Source: Candidatus Jordarchaeum madagascarense | GTDB lineage: Archaea; Asgardarchaeota; Jordiarchaeia; Jordiarchaeales; Jordiarchaeaceae | Reading direction: 5' to 3' | Length of the DNA stretch: 7,761 nucleotides | Assembly (NCBI GenBank): GCA_019056875.1 | Contig: DXJA01000076.1 | Location: 1 to 7,761 of the forward strand | Shown here: positions 1 through 5,375 of the stretch, piece after piece | Layout: each line of letters starts with the position of its first letter | Numbering within the stretch: position 1 is the first letter of the stretch | Program-made: the position numbers and the translations under genes | Notes under the pieces: model-generated | What the model saw: the letters and a program-made list of their open reading frames with translations, nothing else | Told to the model about the DNA's origin: nothing | Database searches by the model: none

Positions 1-44
1 CGAACAGGACGCGCAAAACGCGCACGCCCAATACTAACTCTCTC

Positions 45-67
45 TTTTTTATTTCTATTTTTTTTTT
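45..67 (+). terminator. T-rich tract at left edge
   Basis: A run of six T (45-50) is followed by a run of ten T (58-67) with no strong hairpin before them. Archaeal RNA polymerase commonly terminates on such bare T-tracts, so this could end a + strand gene lying left of the window. No coding sequence is visible in positions 1-44, so the upstream gene is inferred. Confidence 0.35.
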
Positions 68-91
68 AAAACAAATGGATACCTGTACATC

Positions 92-100
92 TTTATTTAT
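92..100 (+). promoter_or_regulatory. Possible TATA box for the crotonase gene
   Basis: TTTATTTAT lies in AT-rich sequence about 80-90 bases before the ATG at 181. A second AT-rich candidate, ATTATTTAG near 131-139, would give a much shorter leader. Neither is preceded by a clear BRE, so the assignment is weak. Confidence 0.25.
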
Positions 101-180
101 GAATTATTTCTACTTGTAGTGTATCTCAGATTATTTAGTGTTCGCCTGGTTTGGATAGTGTTTTTTTGGTGGTGTGTTTT

Positions 181-981
181 ATGCCGGAGTTTGAGTCGGT
201 TCTATATGAGAAGAAGGGCAGCGTTGCAGTTATTACGCTTAACCGTCCTGAAAAATTAAATGCTCTGAATTCTCAGATGAACAAGGATTTGAAATGCGCT
301 TTTCGGGAGGCTAAGGAAGATCCCGAGGTTCGGGCAATCGTTCTCACCGGTGCGGGTCGGGGGTTCTGTTCTGGTGCGGATATTTCGGATTTTGCTGGAG
401 GAGTTACTCTGGAGGACTTTAAGAAGATGACCGAGGAGGGCATTGTGCCGGAGACTATTATTACCCCCTATGATTTAGTCGATGTCCCCAAACCGATTAT
501 TGCGGCGGTTAATGGTGTGGCTGTGGGTTTCGGAACGAATGTTCTTTTGAACTGTGATATCATAATCGCTTCTGAAGCCGCTAGCTTTGGAGAATTTTTC
601 ATTAGAATGGCTTTGCTTCCGGATATGAATGGGAGCTTGCTTCTTCCCATGTTGGTGGGTATTCATAAGGCAAAGGAGCTGATTTTCACTGGTGACAGGA
701 TAAATGCTCAGGAAGCCTTACGAATAGGACTAGTAAATAAGGTGGTTCCAGCGGATCAGTTGATGTCCACTGTGATGGAGCTTGCAAACAGGCTGGCTGG
801 TGGGCCTCCCTTAGCGCTTGGAATGTCTAAAAAGCTTATACATGAAGGATTCAAAAAAATATTTGACGAGATGATTGTCAAGGAGGTTCAGTATCAGGCC
901 CAACTGTACGCTTCGGAGGATCACCGGGAAGCTGCAATGTCTTTCCTAGAAAAGAGAAAACCAGTTTTCAAGGGCAAATAA
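181..981 (+). CDS. Crotonase-fold enoyl-CoA hydratase/isomerase family protein, isomerase-like
   Basis: A 266-residue, full-length crotonase superfamily protein acting on acyl-CoA thioesters, presumably cytosolic. The start is ATG 181, because GGTGGTG (168-174) lies 6 bases upstream; a TTG at 151 lacks a ribosome site. Visible motifs are ITLNRPEKLNALN (18-30), GRGFCSGADI (59-68, first oxyanion-hole segment) and AAVNGVAVGFGTN (108-120, second segment). The two glutamates of classical hydratases (Glu144 and Glu164 in rat enoyl-CoA hydratase) align with Asn120 and Phe140. Asp148, in LLPDMNGSLLLP, sits where delta3-delta2-enoyl-CoA isomerases and PaaG-like enzymes carry their acid. Double-bond isomerisation is therefore likelier than hydration, though the substrate is unknown. 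The gene stands alone, converging on the HAD gene with a 46-base gap. The fold is very sure; the reaction is inferred. Confidence 0.93.
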   Translation: MPEFESVLYEKKGSVAVITLNRPEKLNALNSQMNKDLKCAFREAKEDPEVRAIVLTGAGRGFCSGADISDFAGGVTLEDFKKMTEEGIVPETIITPYDLVDVPKPIIAAVNGVAVGFGTNVLLNCDIIIASEAASFGEFFIRMALLPDMNGSLLLPMLVGIHKAKELIFTGDRINAQEALRIGLVNKVVPADQLMSTVMELANRLAGGPPLALGMSKKLIHEGFKKIFDEMIVKEVQYQAQLYASEDHREAAMSFLEKRKPVFKGK

Positions 982-1010
982 TCTTAATTGGGAGTCTATT
1001 CCCCTCTTCA

Positions 1011-1025
1011 TTTTTTTGTTTTTGT
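1011..1025 (+). terminator. T-tract terminator after the crotonase gene
   Basis: Seven T (1011-1017) and a second T cluster follow the stop codon by about 30 bases. A small GGGA/TCCC inverted repeat (990-993 with 1000-1003) precedes it, but a 4-bp stem is weak. The T-tract alone is typical of archaeal termination. Confidence 0.45.
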
Positions 1026-1027
1026 AT

Positions 1028-1756
1028 TTACTTTTGGATACCTAGAAATTTATAGAGGATATCTTTTAATTCTGGGAATCCTTTCGCTATTGCTTTGGCT
1101 CCGTATCGGTTTCCGCTCGGGTTTCCCTGCCAGTCTATCCATAAGGAGTCTATACCGGCTGCGGTTGCGCCCTTTATGTCCGTGTCCTGATTGTCTCCTA
1201 CATGGATCACTTGCTCCGGTTTAAGATTTAGTCTTTTTATGACTTCTAGGAAGGGTTGGGGACTGGGTTTGGGTTCCGGGGTTGTTTCTCCAGCTACCAC
1301 GTAGGTGTCGAAAAACTTGGCTAGGCCGGAGCTCTTGAATCGTTTTTCTTTCCATCCTGGAGCGAAATCGGTGTCGCTCAGTAGTCCGAGCTTGTATCCC
1401 TTTTGTTTGAGCTCTGCTAGGAGTTCCGGTGCGCCTTGATAGATTGTGGTGGTATCCCTTAGCGTTTCCCAATACACGTTGGTTAATTTAGTGACGAAGT
1501 CTTCGGGCACATTGTTTATATTTAATTCTTTGAAGATTTGCTTCCACCACTCGTCTCTGCTTCGGGTTACCCTTTTCTCCCCCTCTTCCTCTGTTCTTAT
1601 CACTTTTTCGAGTATGTTGTGGTAATTGGCTTTTATTCCTCTTTTTTTAAGGAATTCAGTTATGAGTTCTGCTACCTTTTTGTGTGGTTCTATGCGGTTG
1701 CTGAAAGAGTCCACGAGTGTTCCATCGAAATCAAAGATTATTCCGATTTTCTTCAA
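1028..1756 (-). CDS. HAD-family hydrolase, phosphoglycolate phosphatase-like
   Basis: A haloacid dehalogenase superfamily phosphatase of 242 residues. All four motifs are intact: motif I DFDGTLVDS with nucleophile Asp9 and acid/base Asp11, motif II Ser127 in LLSDTD, motif III Lys163 in EPKPSP, and motif IV GDNQDTD (187-193) for Mg2+. Residues of roughly 15-100 between motif I and the core are helical and charged, fitting a C1-type cap, as in phosphoglycolate phosphatase and beta-phosphoglucomutase relatives. The substrate cannot be told from sequence. I place the start at TTG 1756, because AAGAGGA (1764-1770) lies 7 bases upstream. An in-frame TTG at 1801 would add 15 residues with no ribosome site and would lie close to the predicted transcription start. 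Convergent with the crotonase gene; nothing suggests an operon partner. Confidence 0.9.
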   Translation of the reverse strand: MKKIGIIFDFDGTLVDSFSNRIEPHKKVAELITEFLKKRGIKANYHNILEKVIRTEEEGEKRVTRSRDEWWKQIFKELNINNVPEDFVTKLTNVYWETLRDTTTIYQGAPELLAELKQKGYKLGLLSDTDFAPGWKEKRFKSSGLAKFFDTYVVAGETTPEPKPSPQPFLEVIKRLNLKPEQVIHVGDNQDTDIKGATAAGIDSLWIDWQGNPSGNRYGAKAIAKGFPELKDILYKFLGIQK

Positions 1757-1763
1757 TTCATAA

Positions 1764-1770
1764 TCCTCTT
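1764..1770 (-). promoter_or_regulatory. Ribosome binding site deciding the HAD start
   Basis: Read on the minus strand this is AAGAGGA, 7 bases ahead of the TTG at 1756. It is the only Shine-Dalgarno-like site near the 5' end of this gene, and it selects the shorter start over TTG 1801. Confidence 0.6.
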
Positions 1771-1815
1771 TAGAATTCAAAATCAGCAGTATGCCTATCA
1801 AGAGGAGAGATATTC

Positions 1816-1823
1816 ATTTAAAT
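1816..1823 (-). promoter_or_regulatory. Possible TATA box for the HAD gene
   Basis: ATTTAAAT is self-complementary and stands about 60 bases upstream of the TTG start at 1756. With the usual archaeal distance of about 25 bases, transcription would start near 1795. That leaves a short leader containing the ribosome site at 1764-1770. The box could also act on the other strand. Confidence 0.4.
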
Positions 1824-1890
1824 CTTGTGAGAAGATGTTTTTGGTTACTTGTATTTTCCATACTTAAGGGGGGCGTCATACATTGCCACT

Positions 1891-1909
1891 ATGTTCTAAA
1901 ACGGAACAT
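1891..1909. repeat. Perfect 6-bp inverted repeat, ATGTTC/GAACAT
   Basis: ATGTTC (1891-1896) and GAACAT (1904-1909) are exact reverse complements separated by 7 bases. The total span of 19 bases suits either a dimeric regulator's operator or a small hairpin. It lies about 70 bases upstream of the HAD promoter candidate and far from the + strand gene at 2195. It may instead belong to the end of a decayed mobile element. No second copy was seen in the window. Confidence 0.4.
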
Positions 1910-1974
1910 CCCCTAGCAAATTGTGGGAGGGTGTGAGAGGGAAATAGTATGTAGCCCCTGTTCTTTCCCAGTAG

Positions 1975-2064
1975 TTAAATCACCCTTTTTTCCTCTGCCT
2001 TTACTGGCTCCACCGTGTCGTCCGGTAAGAGTTTGTAGTTAATGCTTATATGTTTATGAAATGA
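1975..2064 (-). pseudogene. Possible 3' relic of a transposon gene
   Basis: The minus strand is open for 29 codons and includes the coding-like, charged stretch LPDDTVEPVKAEEKRVI just before a TAA at 1975-1977. An in-frame stop at 2065-2067 lies directly upstream, so no intact gene exists. Polar, low-complexity tails of this kind are seen at the C-termini of IS200/IS605-type TnpB proteins. The following G+C-richer sequence (1861-1974) could be such an element's right end. This is resemblance only: no catalytic residues are present, and chance is a real alternative. Confidence 0.2.
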
Positions 2065-2137
2065 TTATTTTTATTGTAAGAACCTTAAATTCTAAAACTG
2101 GATTGTAATTCGGAAGTCGGTGTAATGTTGAAACACA

Positions 2138-2150
2138 ATTATTTATTAAA
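2138..2150 (+). promoter_or_regulatory. Possible TATA box for the 147-residue protein gene
   Basis: ATTATTTATTAAA lies about 45-57 bases before the TTG start at 2195. Transcription would begin near 2170 and leave a leader of about 25 bases carrying the GGAGGG site. The spacing fits archaeal promoters, but the whole area is AT-rich. Confidence 0.35.
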
Positions 2151-2194
2151 CCATTAATTTCGTGAATCTGCGAGAAAAGTGGCTGGAGGGATAA

Positions 2195-2638
2195 TTGGTT
2201 TTGAAGGGAAAATGGTCGCAAAGGTTTGTGAACAGGAACATTAAACTGGACGCGGTTTACAAAGCTATTCTAGCAGTCTTCGATAAGGGGCACTTCAAAA
2301 TAAGAGAAAACAAAATTGAGCAAAGGTGGATTTGGGGAGAATTTCAAGCCGCTAAAAATTGCTCTCTTGGAACGATGTATATAACAGGTGATGATGCGGA
2401 CTTCAGCATTTATTTAGAATGGGAAACTACGACCCCATTTCCATTCACTAATGATCAGGACAAATATTTCTATTTACCAGATATTAATTCGGGCAAAGCA
2501 TGGCAGAGACTAACAGAAATAATACCTATAATAATTGAAGAACTTGAGAGTGGCGTTTTAAACTGGTTCTCCAGTGATAATCAAGTGGTGAAGTTTCTCA
2601 AGTATGCTCATAATAAGCTCAAAGAGTCGAATCCTTAA
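2195..2638 (+). CDS. Hypothetical protein, 147 residues, no family recognised
   Basis: I do not recognise this protein. The start is TTG 2195, chosen because GGAGGG (2185-2190) precedes it by 4-5 bases; a second TTG at 2201 is possible. It is predicted to be soluble, with no signal peptide or membrane segment. It has six tryptophans (7, 45, 47, 76, 103, 124) and one cysteine (56). The middle (about 35-93) alternates hydrophobic and polar residues like beta strands, and the C-terminal part (100-143) looks helical. The gene is more AT-rich than its neighbours and lies between a possible mobile-element relic and the AOR gene, which is 93 bases downstream with its own promoter candidate. That could mean recent acquisition. 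The strong ribosome site and sensible amino-acid composition support a real gene. Confidence 0.7.
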   Translation: MVLKGKWSQRFVNRNIKLDAVYKAILAVFDKGHFKIRENKIEQRWIWGEFQAAKNCSLGTMYITGDDADFSIYLEWETTTPFPFTNDQDKYFYLPDINSGKAWQRLTEIIPIIIEELESGVLNWFSSDNQVVKFLKYAHNKLKESNP

Positions 2639-2667
2639 GTTATAAAATTCTTTTGATTCCTCGTTAG

Positions 2668-2679
2668 TTTAATATTATA
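2668..2679 (+). promoter_or_regulatory. Possible TATA box for the AOR gene
   Basis: TTTAATATTATA lies about 53-64 bases before the ATG at 2732. A start near 2700-2705 would leave a leader of about 30 bases. The site suggests the AOR gene is transcribed independently of the hypothetical gene upstream. Confidence 0.4.
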
Positions 2680-2731
2680 CCTCTTGATGTAATTTTGTTA
2701 TCACTTCCGATTAAATGCTGGAGCGTGATTT

Positions 2732-4576
2732 ATGGTGTCTATGAAAGATGGGAAACTCCTTCGCATAAACCTTAGCACAGATAAAATAAAAACTGAGAAA
2801 ATAGACTCGGATGCTGCCAAGAGTTTTTTAGGTTCGAAGGGTTTAGCAGCCTATTACCTTTTTAGAGAACTAAAGAAAGGAGTAGACCCGTTAAGCCCCG
2901 AAAATAAGCTTATCTTTATGAACGGCCCATTAACCGGTACAAAAGCCCCCTCATCCTGTCGATTTGTGGTTTGTACCAAGTCCCCTTTAACTGGCGGTTG
3001 GGTGGACTCCAGCTGTGGTGGATTCTGGGGACCGGAGCTCAGATTCGCGGGTTTCGACAGTATCATAGTTGAGGGAAGAGGGGAAAGCCCAGTTTACATT
3101 CATGTGGATGATGGTAAGGCTTCTATAAGGGATGCAGGGTTTCTGTGGGGAATGGGCACTATAGACACTATAAGTTATCTGAGAGAGAGGCACAAGTCGG
3201 ATAGAACCGTGCGGGTGGCAACCATCGGGCCCGCTGGTGAGAGGCAGGCTAGGCTGGCGGCAGTTATTGCGGATATGAGAGCTGCGGGGAGAGGGGGAAC
3301 CGGTGCGGTTATGGGTTCCAAGAATCTCAAGGCGATATCGGTTGTGGGTCATGGGAAGGCTCCTATCGCTGATTCTCATAAATTTAATGAGTTGGCAAAA
3401 GAAGCACACAAGGACGCCAAGGAGGGTAGTGCAAGAATGGCGGCGATGGGTACAGCTTCAATTGTAAGAGTGGTAAACTCAACCGGAGGCTGGCCAACCA
3501 AAAACTTCAGCGAAAGCCAATGGGATGAAGCAGCAGAGGAATTGGCGGGAGACATGTTCCAGGACACCCTCTGGGGTGGAGGTAATTATGTGAAGCCCTG
3601 CTATAACTGTCCCATAAGATGTGCCCACCTAGCGGTCATAAGAGAGGGAGAGTACGCCGGTGTCTCGGATGAGGGCCCGGAGTATGAAACCATTTCCCTA
3701 TTTGGACCCAACTGTGGCATAAGGAGCAGAGAAGTAATCACAGTGGCGGATAAGATGTGTGATAACTATGGCCTTGATACCATATCTTTGGGAAACACTA
3801 TTGGTTTCGTGATGGAGTGTGTGGAGAAGGGATTGGTGAGTGTTGAGGATATTGATGAAGTTGATTTGAGATTCGGCAACGAGCAGGCTTTTCTTAAAGC
3901 GGTGAACATGGCGGGTAACGTTTACGGAAATCTTGGATTACTTCTCGCCAACGGAGTTAAGAGAGCGGCGGAGAGGATTGGGAAGGGATCGGAAAAATTC
4001 GCTATGCACGTTAAGGGATTAGAGATACCTGCATATGTACCTAGAGCCGGGCACGGACATGCGTTGGCTTACGCGGTTGCGGATCGGGGAGCTTGCCATC
4101 TTAGACCGTGGCTCTATGGAGCGGAGCACTTTTTCGATAAGTTGGATCCCAGGATTCCTGATGATAAGCCTGAAGCGGTGAAGCAGGGTCAACAAAACAG
4201 AGCCCTAATTCATAGTTGTGGACTTTGCCAATTCGCTGTTGCTGATGAAACGCTCTACGACTCTCTACTTCAGATGATTAACGTTGCCACCGGCTTCAAT
4301 TATACTGAGGAGGAGTTTCGCCTGGTTGGGGAGAGAATAAATAATCTTACGAGGAGCTTCAATGCCCGTGAAGGATTTACCAGTAAGGATGATACGCTTC
4401 CTTATCGCTCCACGAATGAGCCATTACCCAGAGGACCATGGAAAGGACAGGTGATAAGGCTCGGAGAGATGCTGCCCAAATATTATAACGTCTGCGGATG
4501 GAACGAAAACGGTGTTCCGAAAAAGGAAAAATTAAAAGAATTGGGTTTAGATTTCGCCATCGAAGACCTCTACTAA
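2732..4576 (+). CDS. Aldehyde:ferredoxin oxidoreductase family protein (tungsten enzyme)
   Basis: A 614-residue, full-length AOR-family protein. Members oxidise aldehydes to carboxylates in the cytosol, passing electrons to ferredoxin through a 4Fe-4S cluster and a tungsten bis-pyranopterin. The N-terminal domain ends in the hallmark AGRGGTGAVMGSKNLKAI (185-202). The cluster ligands are Cys290, Cys293 and Cys297 (CxxCxxxC) with Cys499 as the fourth. GPEYET (315-320) and the pterin-contact DNYGLD (344-349) are intact. The second pterin motif, DxxGLC in Pyrococcus furiosus AOR, here reads HSCGLC (494-499), so Asp is replaced by His and an extra Cys496 appears. The start is ATG 2732, because GGAGCGTGAT (2720-2729) is correctly spaced; ATG 2741 would be too far. 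No ferredoxin-like, MoaD-like or cofactor gene is adjacent. The family is certain; the aldehyde substrate cannot be assigned. Confidence 0.96.
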   Translation: MVSMKDGKLLRINLSTDKIKTEKIDSDAAKSFLGSKGLAAYYLFRELKKGVDPLSPENKLIFMNGPLTGTKAPSSCRFVVCTKSPLTGGWVDSSCGGFWGPELRFAGFDSIIVEGRGESPVYIHVDDGKASIRDAGFLWGMGTIDTISYLRERHKSDRTVRVATIGPAGERQARLAAVIADMRAAGRGGTGAVMGSKNLKAISVVGHGKAPIADSHKFNELAKEAHKDAKEGSARMAAMGTASIVRVVNSTGGWPTKNFSESQWDEAAEELAGDMFQDTLWGGGNYVKPCYNCPIRCAHLAVIREGEYAGVSDEGPEYETISLFGPNCGIRSREVITVADKMCDNYGLDTISLGNTIGFVMECVEKGLVSVEDIDEVDLRFGNEQAFLKAVNMAGNVYGNLGLLLANGVKRAAERIGKGSEKFAMHVKGLEIPAYVPRAGHGHALAYAVADRGACHLRPWLYGAEHFFDKLDPRIPDDKPEAVKQGQQNRALIHSCGLCQFAVADETLYDSLLQMINVATGFNYTEEEFRLVGERINNLTRSFNAREGFTSKDDTLPYRSTNEPLPRGPWKGQVIRLGEMLPKYYNVCGWNENGVPKKEKLKELGLDFAIEDLY

Positions 4577-4589
4577 ACTAGGTTCAATC

Positions 4590-4595
4590 TTTTTT
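4590..4595 (+). terminator. T-tract terminator of the AOR gene
   Basis: Six T, directly followed by five A, begin 14 bases after the AOR stop codon. The T6/A5 junction can also form a weak hairpin. It lies in the 59-base gap shared with the convergent operon. Confidence 0.45.
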
Positions 4596-4618
4596 AAAAA
4601 GTGCAATTTTTCATTGTT

Positions 4619-4625
4619 AAAAAAA
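4619..4625 (-). terminator. T-tract terminator of the thiolase/DUF35 operon
   Basis: Seven A on the + strand read as seven T on the minus strand, 11 bases after the DUF35 stop codon. With the tract at 4590-4595 it makes a compact two-way terminator between convergent genes. Confidence 0.45.
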
Positions 4626-4635
4626 GGGTGATGGG

Positions 4636-5361
4636 TTAGCCGTATTTCTTTTTTACCCATGAGGAGATTATTTCTATTTGTTTTATGAGATGTTCTTTTT
4701 GTTCTGGTGTTCTTCTGGATTTTGGTTTTTCTGAGGGAACCGCGTAAATGTCTAACACTGAGCCCTTGGGTTCGTCTATAAACTTTATGTTTACGGGTGT
4801 GTCGCACTCTACTTCTTCTATCATGTATCCCGCTTCTTCCATAGCCACTCGCAGTGCTATTAGGGTGTTGCAACCATCCACTCTCACGTATCCTAATACG
4901 AAGGGTAGTTGTGGTAGAAATGCTTCTGCGGCGAAACCGAGAATCGTGTAGCTGTGTAGGATGCCTTGGGGCTTTAACTCAATCCATTCTGTTTCCTGTA
5001 GGTTGCATTCCGGTCTCCAGCAGTGTGCTCTTGGTGGCATGAATTTGTCTCTACACTGAGGGCATTGTGTACCATAGATTTTTTTCTCCAGTAAGCCCTC
5101 GAAGAACTTTGATACTCTTCCGTAACTGTGGTTGTACATAATGTCGTAGGGCCTGTACACTCGCATGTATCTTCTAGTTCCGAGCTTATCGATTCGGGGT
5201 CCTTCATTTGCTTCTATTATTCTGTATCCCGCTATTGACATTCTACCCAGATTTCCCCAACCTTCAAATTTGGGGTCTATGGGTACTTCTTTAACGACCT
5301 TAACATTGTGTCCTTCTTCACCTATTTTGGGCCATTTAAAATTCTTTTCTTTTTTAGCCAT
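4636..5361 (-). CDS. Zn-ribbon/OB-fold DUF35 protein, partner of the thiolase
   Basis: A 241-residue DUF35 protein. Its rubredoxin-like zinc ribbon is Cys100-x2-Cys103-x10-Cys114-x4-Cys119, followed by an OB fold starting near GILHSYTI and running to about residue 207. DUF35 proteins pair with thiolases. In archaea they bridge acetoacetyl-CoA thiolase and HMG-CoA synthase and bind CoA, and BbsA is the DUF35 subunit of benzoylsuccinyl-CoA thiolase. The same partnership is inferred here. About 95 residues precede the zinc ribbon, much longer than the common 130-150 residue form. The tail (about 208-241) is charged and probably helical. The start is ATG 5361: AGGAGGTGA lies 5 bases upstream and overlaps the thiolase stop codon. 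A GTG at 5370 would lie inside that ribosome site. The arrangement implies translational coupling. No HMG-CoA synthase gene is nearby. Confidence 0.93.
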   Translation of the reverse strand: MAKKEKNFKWPKIGEEGHNVKVVKEVPIDPKFEGWGNLGRMSIAGYRIIEANEGPRIDKLGTRRYMRVYRPYDIMYNHSYGRVSKFFEGLLEKKIYGTQCPQCRDKFMPPRAHCWRPECNLQETEWIELKPQGILHSYTILGFAAEAFLPQLPFVLGYVRVDGCNTLIALRVAMEEAGYMIEEVECDTPVNIKFIDEPKGSVLDIYAVPSEKPKSRRTPEQKEHLIKQIEIISSWVKKKYG

Positions 5362-5366
5362 AATTT

Positions 5367-5375
5367 TCACCTCCT
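5367..5375 (-). promoter_or_regulatory. Ribosome binding site overlapping the thiolase stop
   Basis: Read on the minus strand this is AGGAGGTGA, a perfect match to the archaeal Shine-Dalgarno consensus. Its last three bases are the TGA stop of the thiolase gene. It lies 5 bases before ATG 5361 and rules out GTG 5370 as the start. Confidence 0.8.

Larger units (their letters stand above)
1824..2137. other. Gene-poor intergenic stretch
   Basis: No convincing gene lies here. Positions 1861-2040 are richer in G and C than the very AT-rich 2041-2160. That change of composition may mark old inserted DNA next to native promoter sequence. Contents I can point to are a perfect inverted repeat at 1891-1909 and a short minus-strand open stretch ending at 1975 that may be a relic. 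No tRNA, CRISPR array or riboswitch was recognised. Confidence 0.5.

Noticed and set aside
11..23. Small GC-rich hairpin GCGC-AAAAC-GCGC at the left edge
   Set aside because: A 4-bp stem of self-complementary bases in low-complexity sequence is expected by chance, and it is too far from the T-tract to form an intrinsic terminator.
1538..1867. 109-codon + strand open frame across the HAD gene
   Set aside because: It is antisense to the HAD motif I region, and its Phe/Tyr/Cys-rich product follows from reading the opposite strand. The HAD motifs on the other strand are intact.
1924..1940. Possible G-quadruplex from GGGAGGG and a nearby GGG run
   Set aside because: Only three G-runs lie close together. 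The fourth, near 1868, is over 50 bases away, so a stable quadruplex is unlikely.
2987..3409. 140-codon open frame on the minus strand inside the AOR gene
   Set aside because: It is the antisense shadow of a strongly conserved AOR segment, with no ribosome site and an implausible composition rich in Ser, Pro, His and Arg.
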